Shown here: positions 8,332-16,727 of the stretch, in pieces
How the letters are laid out: each line of letters starts with the position of its first letter
Numbering within the stretch: the stretch's first letter is position 1
Origin: Sinorhizobium mexicanum
GTDB lineage: Bacteria > Pseudomonadota > Alphaproteobacteria > Rhizobiales > Rhizobiaceae
Length of the DNA: 64,000 nt
NCBI RefSeq assembly: GCF_013488225.1
Contig: NZ_CP041238.1
Location: 149,501 to 213,500 of the forward strand
Direction: 5' to 3'
Notes under the pieces: generated by a model
Told to the model about the DNA's origin: nothing
The model's input: only the letters and a program-made list of their open reading frames with translations
The model's database searches: none
Position numbers and translations under genes: made by a program

Positions 8332-9179
8332 ATCTGGATAGCTTTCAGTTTTCGCCGGGCACATACCTGGCGCCGGCCGTCGACTGGCTCAACGCCAACC
8401 TGCATCCGCTGTTCGCGTTGATCACCAGTGTCGTCGAGGCAGTGCTTTCGGGGATCGAGGCGACACTGCTCTCGCTGCCATCCTACATGCTGATCGCAGT
8501 CGTGATGCCTCTCGCTTTCTTCCTCGTGACTATACGGGCGGCCATCCTCGCGGGGCTGGCACTCGGCTTCTGCCTTCTGATGGGTCTCTGGGACGCTTCG
8601 ATGCAGACGATTGCTCTCGTCACCGTGGCCGTGGCGATTTCCGTCCTGGTCGCATTTCCGCTTGGCATCCTCGCCTCTCGCATCAAGGCCGTCGAGGCGG
8701 CGATCCGCCCGGTTCTCGATATCATGCAGACCGTTCCTCCATGGGTCTATCTCATTCCAGCGGTCATGATCTTCAGCCTGGGGCGGGTGCCCGCGATCAT
8801 CGCGACGATCGTCTACGGCATACCGCCGATGCTGCGCCTGACGACGCTCGCCTTCAACCAGGTTCCGAAGGACATGCTCGAACTCGGCCAGGCGATCGGC
8901 GCCTCGCCCCGCTCCATCCTCTTCAAGATCGAAATTCCCGCGGCAAAGCCGACCCTGCTCGTCGGCCTCAATCAATGCATCCTGCTGTCGCTTGCGATGG
9001 TCGTCCTGGCTGGCCTGGTCGGAGCGGGCGGGCTCGGCGCCGAGGTGACGCGGGGCTTGACGCGAATGGAGATGGGCCTTGGCCTGCGTGCCGGGCTTGC
9101 GATCGTTGCGGTCGCACTTCTTCTCGACAGGCTCTCGCGTGGCGCGCTTCAGCGTGACCGAACCCGGGCAACGGGCTGA
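8328..9179 (+). CDS. ABC transporter permease, glycine betaine class (ProW-like), second of two
   Basis: A 283-residue membrane protein paralogous to the preceding permease. It has the same order of helices and the coupling loop DMLELGQAIGASPRSILFKIEIP. Two separate permease genes instead of one suggest a heterodimer. The start overlaps the previous stop (ATGA), and the racemase-family gene follows within about 12 bases, so the importer and that enzyme are made together. Confidence 0.88.
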   Translation: MNLDSFQFSPGTYLAPAVDWLNANLHPLFALITSVVEAVLSGIEATLLSLPSYMLIAVVMPLAFFLVTIRAAILAGLALGFCLLMGLWDASMQTIALVTVAVAISVLVAFPLGILASRIKAVEAAIRPVLDIMQTVPPWVYLIPAVMIFSLGRVPAIIATIVYGIPPMLRLTTLAFNQVPKDMLELGQAIGASPRSILFKIEIPAAKPTLLVGLNQCILLSLAMVVLAGLVGAGGLGAEVTRGLTRMEMGLGLRAGLAIVAVALLLDRLSRGALQRDRTRATG

Positions 9180-9191
9180 TTGGATCTCACC

Positions 9192-10190
9192 ATGCGGCAC
9201 AGCTTCTTCTGCATCGATTCACACACCTGCGGCAATCCGGTCCGGGTCGTCGCCGGGGGCGGTCCTTTGCTTCCGCATCTGCCGATTTTCGAGCGCCGCG
9301 AGATCTTCGTCCGCGACTATGACTGGATCCGCCGGGCGCTGATGTTCGAGCCGCGCGGCCACGACGTGATGTCCGGCGCCATCGTCTATCCCGCCTTCCG
9401 GGACGACTGTGACTTCGCGGCGCTCTTCATCGAAGTCAGCGGTTGCCTGCCAATGTGCGGCGCCGGCACCATCGGCCTTTCGACGGTCGTCATCGAGGAA
9501 GGTCTTGTCCGACCCAGAACGCCGGGCACCCTGTCGATCGAGACGCCGGCCGGAAAAGTGGACGTCAAGTACGAGATGGACGGCGCTTTCGTCAGAAGCG
9601 TCCGCCTGTTCAATGTCGCGAGCTACCTGCACGAAGCGGACGTGGAGGTCGATGTTCCCGGTGTCGGACGCCTCGTCGTCGACATCGCCTATGGCGGCAA
9701 CTTCTACGCGGTCGTCGAGCCTCAGCGGAACTGGCCGGGCCTTGACGGCACGACAGCGTCCGAACTCGTCAGCCTCAGCCAGAAGCTCCGCGATGCGCTT
9801 GCAGACGTTTGCGATCCCGTGCATCCCGAGGATGAACGCATTCGCGGCGTCCACCACGCCATCTGGTGCGATCGCGCAAGGGACGAAACCGCCGACGGCC
9901 GCGGCGCGGTCTTCTATGGCGAGAAGGCGATCGATCGTTCGCCGGGCGGGACCGGAACGTCCGCCCGCATGGCGCAGCTCTACGGCAAAGGTCGGCTCAA
10001 GGTTGGCGAGACCTATCGAAGCGAAAGCCTGATCGGCACGGTTTTCGAAGGACGGGTCGAGGCGGCCACCAAGGTCGGGACGCACGAGGGCATCATGCCG
10101 AGCATCGGCGCATGGGCGCGGATCACCGGGCACAATACGATCTTCGTCGACGACCGCGATCCATTGGCCCATGGATTTCAGATCAGATGA
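9192..10190 (+). CDS. Proline racemase / hydroxyproline epimerase family protein with altered active site
   Basis: A 332-residue member of the proline racemase superfamily. The N-terminus (FFCIDSHTCGNPVR) and the GCLPMCG and DRSP..GTGTSARMAQL blocks closely follow 4-hydroxyproline 2-epimerases. Known racemases and epimerases use two cysteines, or Ser/Cys; trans-3-hydroxyproline dehydratases use Cys/Thr. Here the first cysteine (Cys89) is kept, but the second position is Gly251 (SPGG where SPCG is expected). The residue two after Cys89 is Ala91 where His is usual; Asp247 is kept. A two-base epimerisation is therefore doubtful, and a one-base reaction such as dehydration, or loss of activity, is possible. 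I use the ATG at 9192; an in-frame TTG lies at 9180. Confidence 0.85.
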   Translation: MRHSFFCIDSHTCGNPVRVVAGGGPLLPHLPIFERREIFVRDYDWIRRALMFEPRGHDVMSGAIVYPAFRDDCDFAALFIEVSGCLPMCGAGTIGLSTVVIEEGLVRPRTPGTLSIETPAGKVDVKYEMDGAFVRSVRLFNVASYLHEADVEVDVPGVGRLVVDIAYGGNFYAVVEPQRNWPGLDGTTASELVSLSQKLRDALADVCDPVHPEDERIRGVHHAIWCDRARDETADGRGAVFYGEKAIDRSPGGTGTSARMAQLYGKGRLKVGETYRSESLIGTVFEGRVEAATKVGTHEGIMPSIGAWARITGHNTIFVDDRDPLAHGFQIR

Positions 10191-10270
10191 ACGGGCGTGA
10201 TCGAGGCACCGCGAGAATACCGGCCCACACGCGCGTTCACTGCCGGGTGTGACCAGGAGAGCCAAGCGTA

Positions 10271-11323
10271 ATGGGACACTCCATTCAATCATCGTCGGCG
10301 GGGAGATCCGCGCAGGTGCGGCGGCTGAAAATCGGCTTCATCCTCGCGCGATCCTTCACGCTGTCGGCCTTCGCGCTGTTCGTCGACACCCTTCGGCTGG
10401 CGAGCGACCAGCTCGACCGGTCGGGCCGGGTCCTCGCCGATTGGCAGGTCCTCGGCAGCACGCGGCACCTGATCACCTCGAGTTGCGGTGTTCAGGTCGC
10501 TCCCACCTCCGACTTCGTCGATCCCTGCCAATTCGACTACATTGCCGTCGTGGGCGGCCTTCTGACTGTCGAACAACCGGTCGACCATGACACCATCCGG
10601 TTTCTCAAACACGCCGCTTCGAAAAGGGTTCCGTTAATCGGCCTGTGTACCGGTTCCTTCATTCTCGCGGAAGCGGGCCTGATGAAAGAACACGCGACCT
10701 GTGTGAGCTGGCTTCATTATCAGCAGTTCCGCGAACGCTTTCCTGATCACGAAGCCCGGCCTGACCGGCTGTTCAACCTGGACCGCAAGCGCGGCTCCTG
10801 CGCAGGGGGAAGCAGCGCCGCCGATCTCGCGGCCGCCCTGGTGAGGCGGCACATCAGTTCGGATGCCGAGCGTAACGCGCTTGAAGTGCTGCAGATTGAA
10901 AAGGCCCGATCGCAGTTCGACAACCAGACGCGCCAGCCGCTCCGCGATCATGTCGAAGACTCGCGTGTTGCGGCCGTTCTGATAACCATGGAACAGCATC
11001 TCGAAGGTGGAATCACCATTGAAGGGCTTGCGGCTTCGGTGGGGCTTTCGAGGCGCCAACTCGAGCGGCTGTTTACTGAAAAGACGAGAATGTCTCCCGC
11101 TCTGGCCTTTCGGCGCCTTCGCTTGGACCGGGCGAAGCAGATTTTGCTGACGAGCAGGAAACCCATAATCGAGGTTGCCCTAGATGTGGGGTTTGTGAAC
11201 ACTTCGCATTTTACCAAGGAGTTTCGGCGCACCTACGGCCGGACGCCTGCGGAAATCCGCGATTCCGCAGCCCGCGAACGGCAAGCGCCTGGCGAGAAGG
11301 GGCTGGCGAGATTAAACACGTAG
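10271..11323 (+). CDS. GlxA-family transcriptional regulator (DJ-1/PfpI-like domain plus AraC HTH)
   Basis: A 350-residue regulator. Residues about 20-195 form a class I glutamine-amidotransferase-like (DJ-1/PfpI) domain with the nucleophile-elbow sequence LIGLCTGSFILAEAG. Residues about 235-335 carry the AraC-type double helix-turn-helix ending in the conserved FTKEFRRTYGRTPAEIR. The amidotransferase-like domain is thought to be a sensor here, not an enzyme. GbdR and CdhR, which control betaine and carnitine catabolism, belong to this group, consistent with the betaine-class importer upstream. It begins 80 bases after the racemase-family gene and may have its own promoter. Confidence 0.88.
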   Translation: MGHSIQSSSAGRSAQVRRLKIGFILARSFTLSAFALFVDTLRLASDQLDRSGRVLADWQVLGSTRHLITSSCGVQVAPTSDFVDPCQFDYIAVVGGLLTVEQPVDHDTIRFLKHAASKRVPLIGLCTGSFILAEAGLMKEHATCVSWLHYQQFRERFPDHEARPDRLFNLDRKRGSCAGGSSAADLAAALVRRHISSDAERNALEVLQIEKARSQFDNQTRQPLRDHVEDSRVAAVLITMEQHLEGGITIEGLAASVGLSRRQLERLFTEKTRMSPALAFRRLRLDRAKQILLTSRKPIIEVALDVGFVNTSHFTKEFRRTYGRTPAEIRDSAARERQAPGEKGLARLNT

Positions 11324-11451
11324 GCCGGCTGCAACGTCTCCAAACCGTCACCAAGGGCGCAGCTCTTGCCAATTTGCGGTTGAATAAAGGGACATCTCGG
11401 TTAATCTGTTAGCGGCACCAAGACATTGCACAGATCCGGCTGGCGTCGGAG

Positions 11452-12720
11452 ATGGTGTATTCTGGTGGCCAAATGGGATGTGCGGTGCTCCGTGTCCTTA
11501 TAGTATTTGTCTCTGTTCTTCTTGCGGTTCCTAGCCTCTCCAGCGCCGTTGCGCAGGAGTCTTCACCCGCGCCGGCCGCCAAGTCCGCTCCGGCCGAAAA
11601 GGTTTCGCAGATCAAGCTGGGCTATCTTCGTGCCTATGCACCGCAACTGGCACTTTCGGTGCTGGACGTGCCGCCGAGCGATGAAGGCGTTGCGGGGGCG
11701 AAGGTCGCAATCGGCGACAACAACACGACCGGTACCTTCCTTAAGCAGAAGTTTACGCTCGATGTGTCCGAGGTGAAGCCGGATGCCGATGTCGTGCCGG
11801 CTTTCATTGACATGATGTCGAGGGGCGTTCGCTACATTCTGGCCGATCTCTCCGCCACGCAACTCCTGTCGATTGCCGACCTTGCTCGCGACAAGGGCGT
11901 CCTGATCTTCAACGTTGGCGCCACGGACGACCGTCTGCGCGAGGAGGACTGCCGAGCGAACGTCTTCCACACGGCGCCGACCCGCACCATGCTCGCCGAC
12001 GGCCTGGCGCAGTATCTGGTCTGGAAGCAGTGGCGGCGATGGGTACTGATCTATGGCTCGCATGAGCCGGACATGCTGTTTGCCGATGCGCTCCGCCGTG
12101 CCGCGACCCGCTTCGGCGGCGAGATCGTCGCGGAAAAGGAGTTCACCGACACCGGCACCGCGCGGCGGACGGACACCGGAGTGGTCCAGATCCAACGGCA
12201 GATGCCGGTCTTCACTCAGGATTTCCCCGAGCACGATGTGCTGCTCGTGGCGGACGAAAGCGAGGTTTTCGGAACCTATGTGCCGTTCCGGACCTGGATT
12301 CCGCGCCCGGTAGCCGGAACCGCCGGCCTGGTCCCCTCCGCCTGGCATCCGGCCAGCGAGCAATGGGGCGGCACGCAGATACAGAACCGCTTCGCCAAGG
12401 CGAATGGCAGACGCATGTTGTCGAAGGACATGGCCGCGTGGACGGCAGCGAGAATTATCGGCGATGCTGCCACGCGCACGCAAAGTGCCGATCCCGAAAA
12501 GCTCGCGGCCTTCATTCGCGCCGATGATTTTTCGATCGCCGCCTTCAAGGGGCAGAGGCTGACCTTCAGGAAATGGAACTGGCAGTTGCGCCAGCCGATC
12601 TTCCTGGGAGATGGCCGTTCCGTCGTGTCGACGTCGCCGCAGGAGGGATTCCTGCATCAGGTTTCCGAACTCGACACGCTCGGGATCGATCAGCCGGAGA
12701 CCCAATGCAAGCTGAAATAG
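11452..12720 (+). CDS. Secreted ABC-type substrate-binding protein of the PQQ-dependent alcohol dehydrogenase system
   Basis: A 422-residue exported protein (signal peptide to about AVA-QE) with a two-lobed leucine/amide-binding-protein-like fold, including FNVGATDDRLRE and VLLVADESEVFGTYVPFR. This is the group regularly encoded with PQQ alcohol dehydrogenases and a beta-propeller protein. The following genes (propeller, ATPase, permease) match that set. Its ligand is unknown; the usual partner transporter looks like an ABC-2 exporter, so it may sense or chaperone rather than feed an importer. The start could also be a later ATG near 11473; the signal peptide is intact either way. Confidence 0.8.
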   Translation: MVYSGGQMGCAVLRVLIVFVSVLLAVPSLSSAVAQESSPAPAAKSAPAEKVSQIKLGYLRAYAPQLALSVLDVPPSDEGVAGAKVAIGDNNTTGTFLKQKFTLDVSEVKPDADVVPAFIDMMSRGVRYILADLSATQLLSIADLARDKGVLIFNVGATDDRLREEDCRANVFHTAPTRTMLADGLAQYLVWKQWRRWVLIYGSHEPDMLFADALRRAATRFGGEIVAEKEFTDTGTARRTDTGVVQIQRQMPVFTQDFPEHDVLLVADESEVFGTYVPFRTWIPRPVAGTAGLVPSAWHPASEQWGGTQIQNRFAKANGRRMLSKDMAAWTAARIIGDAATRTQSADPEKLAAFIRADDFSIAAFKGQRLTFRKWNWQLRQPIFLGDGRSVVSTSPQEGFLHQVSELDTLGIDQPETQCKLK

Positions 12721-12732
12721 GCGACAGCGGCC

Positions 12733-12750
12733 CGCGTCCAAGCGGACGCG
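12733..12750 (+). promoter_or_regulatory. Small stem-loop between the binding-protein and propeller genes
   Basis: Arms 12733-12739 and 12744-12750 pair perfectly (7 bp, GC-rich) around a 4-base loop in the 79-base gap. There is no T-run. It is likely an mRNA-stabilising or attenuating element between two co-transcribed genes; function is inferred. Confidence 0.45.
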
Positions 12751-12799
12751 CTAAAGTTGCTGTAGCGCTTTGAAATGCAGCAAACAGGGAGAGAGCCAG

Positions 12800-13777
12800 A
12801 TGCTGCGAGGACTGACCTTTCTTTCGGCCGGACTTGTTGTGGCGGCAAGCTTCGGGTCGCCGGCGTTCGCCTATATGGTCTATGTCTCCAACGAGAAGGA
12901 CAACACGGTAACCGTCGTCGACTCGACCACGATGGAGGTGGTCCGCACCATCGATGTCGGCCAGCGACCGCGCGGCATCACGATTTCGCACGACGGCAAG
13001 TTCATCTATCTCTGCGCGAGCGACGACGACACGATAGAGATCATCGATACGACAACCTACGAGATCGTCGGAGCGCTGCCGTCCGGACCGGACCCCGAGC
13101 TGTTCGTCCTCTCTCCCGACGGCAAGACACTCTACGTCGCCAATGAGGACGACAATCTGGTCACCGTCATCGACCTCGAGAGCAAGAGTGTGGCGATGGA
13201 AGTGCCGGTTGGCGTGGAACCCGAGGGAATGGGTATCAGCCCGGACGGGAAATCGTTGGTCAACACCTCGGAAACGACCAACATGGCCCACTTCATCGAC
13301 ACCGAGACCCACGAGATCACCGATAATGTGCTCGTCGATGCCCGGCCGCGCTTCGCCGAGTTCAAGCCCGACAATTCCGAGGTCTGGGTCAGCGCCGAAA
13401 TCGGCGGCACCGTCTCGGTCATCGACAATGCGAGCCGTGAGGTGAAGCACAGGATCAACTTCGAGATTCCCGGTTTGCGCTCGGAATCGATCCAGCCTGT
13501 CGGCGTGCGCATCACTGCCGACGGCAAGAAAGCCTATGTGGCGCTCGGCCCGGCCAATCGCGTCGCCGTGGTCAATGCGGAGACTTATGAAGTTGAAAAA
13601 TACATCCTGGTCGGGCAACGGGTCTGGCAGCTCGCTTTCACGCCGGACCAGAAGACGATCATCAGCACCAACGGCGTTTCGAACGACATCACCTTCATCG
13701 ACGTCGCGACTGATGAAGCGGTTCAGTCGGTGACCGTCGGGGCGCTGCCATGGGGGGTGGTCGTCAGCCCGAACTGA
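12800..13777 (+). CDS. Secreted YVTN-type beta-propeller protein, PQQ-dependent catabolism-associated
   Basis: A 325-residue protein with a signal peptide (about 1-25) and about seven repeats of roughly 42 residues. The repeat has the YVTN-propeller pattern (VYVSNEKDNTVTVVD, FIYLCASDDDTIEIID, LYVANEDDNLVTVID and so on). Propellers of this type occur beside PQQ alcohol dehydrogenases with the ABC genes found here, and are probably periplasmic. The ATG at 12800 follows GAGAGAG. Exact role unknown; a scaffold or metal/cofactor-handling role would be speculation. Confidence 0.85.
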   Translation: MLRGLTFLSAGLVVAASFGSPAFAYMVYVSNEKDNTVTVVDSTTMEVVRTIDVGQRPRGITISHDGKFIYLCASDDDTIEIIDTTTYEIVGALPSGPDPELFVLSPDGKTLYVANEDDNLVTVIDLESKSVAMEVPVGVEPEGMGISPDGKSLVNTSETTNMAHFIDTETHEITDNVLVDARPRFAEFKPDNSEVWVSAEIGGTVSVIDNASREVKHRINFEIPGLRSESIQPVGVRITADGKKAYVALGPANRVAVVNAETYEVEKYILVGQRVWQLAFTPDQKTIISTNGVSNDITFIDVATDEAVQSVTVGALPWGVVVSPN

Positions 13778-13923
13778 TGCACGGCAAAAGCCGTCCAGTC
13801 AGAAAGCAAGAGACGACACGTGGTCTGTTCCCGATCTGCCGGAGAAAGGTTTGCAAGGAACGACCACCATCAAATAGGCTGGGATTCGGGTTAACTTTGC
13901 CGTTCGCGGAGGAACACGACACC

Positions 13924-14712
13924 ATGCAGCATGTTAAGGCCAATGATGGAGTGAGCTTGCCTGCCGCACTTGACGTGGCGGGGGTCAAACATTCCTACGG
14001 CCACAAGCAGGTTCTGTCCGACGTTTCCTTTTCGATCGCACCACAACGCTTCACCGTCTTGCTCGGCCTCAACGGTGCCGGCAAGACGACGTTGTTCTCC
14101 TTGATCACCCATCTCTACAGCACCCGCCACGGCACGATCCGCATCTTCGGTCACGACGTCGGCCGGGAACCGGGCGAGGCACTGCGCCGCCTCGGCATCG
14201 TGTTTCAGGCGCGCACGCTCGATCTCGATCTGAGCATCTACCAGAATCTCTCCTACCACGCCTCACTGCACGGCATCGGGCGAAGAGAGGCCCTGACGCG
14301 GATTACGGCGCTGCTCGACCAGATCGACATGAGCGATCGGTTGCACGACAAGGCACGCAGCCTCTCCGGCGGGCAGATGCGTCGCATCGAGATCGTGCGC
14401 GCTTTGTTGCATCGTCCGCCGCTTCTCTTGCTCGACGAGGCGACCGTGGGGCTCGACATCCAGTCGCGTGCCGAGATCCTTTCCACCATCCGTAAGTTAG
14501 TGGTTACCGATGGCATCAGCGTCTTCTGGGCCACCCACCTCATCGATGAGGTCGAGGAAACCGATCATGTCATCATACTCGACAAGGGCCGGGTGCTCGC
14601 GGACGGCAGGGTCGATGACGTCGTCCGTTCCTGTGGCGCAGACAGCATTCGAGAGGCCTTCGCGATCCTGACCGGGGTCGCTTCGGTTCCGGCCAATGGA
14701 GAACGTCGATGA
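13924..14712 (+). CDS. ABC transporter ATP-binding protein of the PQQ alcohol oxidation system
   Basis: A 262-residue ATPase. Walker A LGLNGAGKTTL is at about 50-60, the signature LSGGQMRR at about 150-157, and a Walker B region reading LLLLDEATVGLD follows. The similarity is to ABC-2 exporter ATPases of the drug/polysaccharide type rather than importers. A GGAGG sequence (13908-13912) precedes the ATG. The stop overlaps the permease start by 4 bases. Together they should form an exporter whose cargo is unknown but which is consistently linked to PQQ-dependent alcohol oxidation. Confidence 0.88.
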   Translation: MQHVKANDGVSLPAALDVAGVKHSYGHKQVLSDVSFSIAPQRFTVLLGLNGAGKTTLFSLITHLYSTRHGTIRIFGHDVGREPGEALRRLGIVFQARTLDLDLSIYQNLSYHASLHGIGRREALTRITALLDQIDMSDRLHDKARSLSGGQMRRIEIVRALLHRPPLLLLDEATVGLDIQSRAEILSTIRKLVVTDGISVFWATHLIDEVEETDHVIILDKGRVLADGRVDDVVRSCGADSIREAFAILTGVASVPANGERR

Positions 14713-15581
14713 CTTTGCAATCTGCCGCAGGCCCCATTTCGGCAGGCCGCGCCATGGAGCGCGGCTTCGGCGCCCGCCAATACCTCGTGTGCCTCAAGGG
14801 CATCCTGATCCGGGAAGGACTGCGCTTTCTCAATCAGCGAGAGCGCTTCATCTCGTCGCTGGTTCGTCCGCTCCTGTGGCTCTTCGTGTTTGCCGCAGGC
14901 TTCCGCCAAGTGCTTGGTGTCTCCATCATCCCGCCCTACAAGACCTACGTGTTGTACGAGGTCTATATCACGCCGGGCCTTTGCGGCATGATCCTGCTGT
15001 TCAGCGGCATGCAGTCGTCGCTGTCGATGGTCTACGACCGGGAGATGGGCAACATGCGGACCCTGCTGGTCAGCCCGTTTCCGCGCTGGTTCCTGCTGGT
15101 GTCGAAGCTGCTCGCCGGCGTCACCGTATCGATCCTGCAGGTCTATGCCTTTCTCGCCATCGCCTGGTTCTGGGGCGTCAAGCCGCCGTGGACCGGCTAC
15201 CTGCTGGTGCTGCCGGCGCTGTTCCTCTCAGGGATGATGCTGTGCTCGCTCGGAATGCTTTTGTCGTCGATGATCAAGCAACTGGAGAATTTCGCGGGGA
15301 TCATGAACTTTGTGATCTTCCCGATGTATTTTGCCTCTCCCGCGCTCTATCCCCTATGGCGCATTCAGGAATCGAGCCCGCTTCTCTACAAGATCTGCCT
15401 TGCAAACCCGTTCACTTATGCCGTCGAGCTGATCCGCTTCGCCCTTTATGGGCAGGTCGACTGGGGATCGCTCATGTTCGTGGTTGCGTTCACCACCCTG
15501 TTTCTGGGCGGTGCGATCCTCGCCTATGATCCATCGACGGGCTTGCTCGGCCGCAAGCAGGACACCGGAGGAAATGCCTGA
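14709..15581 (+). CDS. ABC-2 type transporter permease of the PQQ alcohol oxidation system
   Basis: A 290-residue protein with about six membrane helices of the ABC-2 family. Typical elements include FLNQRERFISSLVRPLLWLFVFA near residue 45 and a late NPFTYAVELIRFALYG motif. It partners the ATPase just upstream (4-base overlap) and is followed directly by a secreted-protein gene (stop and start share one base). ABC-2 systems export glycans, lipids or drugs; the substrate here is unknown. Related permeases sit beside PQQ ethanol/phenylethanol dehydrogenases. Confidence 0.88.
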   Translation: MTLQSAAGPISAGRAMERGFGARQYLVCLKGILIREGLRFLNQRERFISSLVRPLLWLFVFAAGFRQVLGVSIIPPYKTYVLYEVYITPGLCGMILLFSGMQSSLSMVYDREMGNMRTLLVSPFPRWFLLVSKLLAGVTVSILQVYAFLAIAWFWGVKPPWTGYLLVLPALFLSGMMLCSLGMLLSSMIKQLENFAGIMNFVIFPMYFASPALYPLWRIQESSPLLYKICLANPFTYAVELIRFALYGQVDWGSLMFVVAFTTLFLGGAILAYDPSTGLLGRKQDTGGNA

Positions 15582-16213
15582 TGGGGTGGCTCTCCCTGAA
15601 ACGCCTCGTGCCCGCCGCGGCGGTCGCTGCGATAGCCGCATGGCCGGTCTTTGCGGCGCAGGGAGACGACCCGGATTGGCCGTGCATCCAGCGCAAGGTC
15701 CCGGAACTTTCGCTCGGCCAGATCTGGACCAGTGGCGAACTGCCGCCAACGGCGGCCGACTGGTCCAAGGATGCGGCCATTTCTGCCTTGGTGCCGGAAC
15801 TGTCGGCCCGTCGCGTTCCGCTTCCGGAGGCGCAGCAGAAGATCAAGACCTATGCGGAAGGCCTGCCCGCGGGTGAGAGAGAGAAGCGCATGACCATGCT
15901 CGTGCAGGGTCTGTTCGACCATATGAACCGGGAGCGCTCGGACGTTATCGCCGGTATTGGGCGCTACGCCCACAGGCAGAGGGACATGGCGGCATTCCTG
16001 CGGCAGGAGGCGTCTGCCGTGGACGCCTTGCGGGCGAAGCCCGACGCCGACCCGAACGAGCTGACCGCACGGAGCGATCGGCTGGTGTTCCAGACACGCG
16101 TTTTTCGGGAGCGGACGGAGTCGCTGGGCTTTGTCTGCGAGGTGCCGACGCTGATCGAGCAGCGCTTGTACGCTCTGGCCAAGACGATTGCGCAAGCGCT
16201 GAAAGACCAGTGA
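15581..16213 (+). CDS. Secreted protein of unknown function in the PQQ alcohol oxidation cluster
   Basis: A 210-residue protein with a signal peptide (about 1-26, cleavage after FAA). Next comes a conserved-looking segment DDPDWPCIQRKVPELSLGQIW, then a mostly helical charged body. Two cysteines (one in WPC, one in FVCEVP near the end) could form a disulfide. I do not recognise a named domain. It is translationally coupled to the ABC-2 permease, so it probably works with that transporter in the periplasm. Confidence 0.75.
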   Translation: MGWLSLKRLVPAAAVAAIAAWPVFAAQGDDPDWPCIQRKVPELSLGQIWTSGELPPTAADWSKDAAISALVPELSARRVPLPEAQQKIKTYAEGLPAGEREKRMTMLVQGLFDHMNRERSDVIAGIGRYAHRQRDMAAFLRQEASAVDALRAKPDADPNELTARSDRLVFQTRVFRERTESLGFVCEVPTLIEQRLYALAKTIAQALKDQ

Positions 16214-16477
16214 GCCTTGGAGGTCCGCGGCTGCCGGAGACCTGCGGCGCCGTGCGTTTTTTGGGGCGGGCAAAGGTCGCTGCAGCACTTTCAATCGCTG
16301 CATGATGGGCCATGCAGCAGGCGGAGGTTCGCGGACGAATTGACGCTCGTTTATCGCACGCGTATCCTCCTGCCAGGCTTTCCATCGGGCACCTCGTGAA
16401 GGCCTGTTGTCGATCGGCATGCAAAGCACGCGAGCGAACGTGATTGCTGTGCGCGCCGCGCAGGGAAGGGTGCTCTA

Positions 16478-16687
16478 TTGAACCTCGTCGATCTCATCCT
16501 GACCGTCTGCATGTTGGCCAACCCTACCAATTGCCGCACCGAGCACCTGTATTTCGAGGCGCGGGGAACGCTTTTCCAGTGCATGATGTTGGCTCCGGCC
16601 GAGATCGCGAAGTGGTCCGAGAGCCATCCGACACTGAAGATTGTGCGCTGGAAATGTGCGTTCCCCGACAAGGGCCGGGAAACGTGA
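16478..16687 (+). CDS. Small cysteine-containing protein of unknown function
   Basis: A 69-residue protein starting at TTG with GGAAGGG seven bases upstream. It has a short hydrophobic N-terminus (LVDLILTVCML), four cysteines and a C-terminal KIVRWKCAFPDKG. No domain is recognised. It lies 41 bases upstream of the second substrate-binding gene. The good ribosome site, codon use like its neighbours and even cysteine number argue for a real gene, perhaps a small secreted or membrane-attached partner of the PQQ system. Confidence 0.6.
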   Translation: MNLVDLILTVCMLANPTNCRTEHLYFEARGTLFQCMMLAPAEIAKWSESHPTLKIVRWKCAFPDKGRET

Positions 16688-16691
16688 CGTT

Positions 16692-16727
16692 GCGTTGGGA
16701 GGTAGTATCGCGTTGGGAGGTCGTATC
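16692..16727 (+). repeat. Tandem 18-base repeat duplicating a ribosome-binding site
   Basis: Two copies of GCGTTGGGAGGTNGTATC (16692-16709 and 16710-16727) differ at one base and end exactly at the ATG at 16728. Each carries GGGAGG, so the binding-protein gene has two stacked Shine-Dalgarno sequences, of which only the second has normal spacing. Confidence 0.85.

Noticed and set aside
8202..9200. Minus-strand frame opposite the second permease
   Set aside because: Antisense to a membrane protein gene; rich in Asp, Arg and His with no membrane or enzyme pattern.
9192..10190. Calling the racemase-family gene a pseudogene because of the missing cysteine
   Set aside because: The frame is complete, the rest of the conserved blocks are intact and it is tightly packed in an operon, so altered function is more likely than decay.
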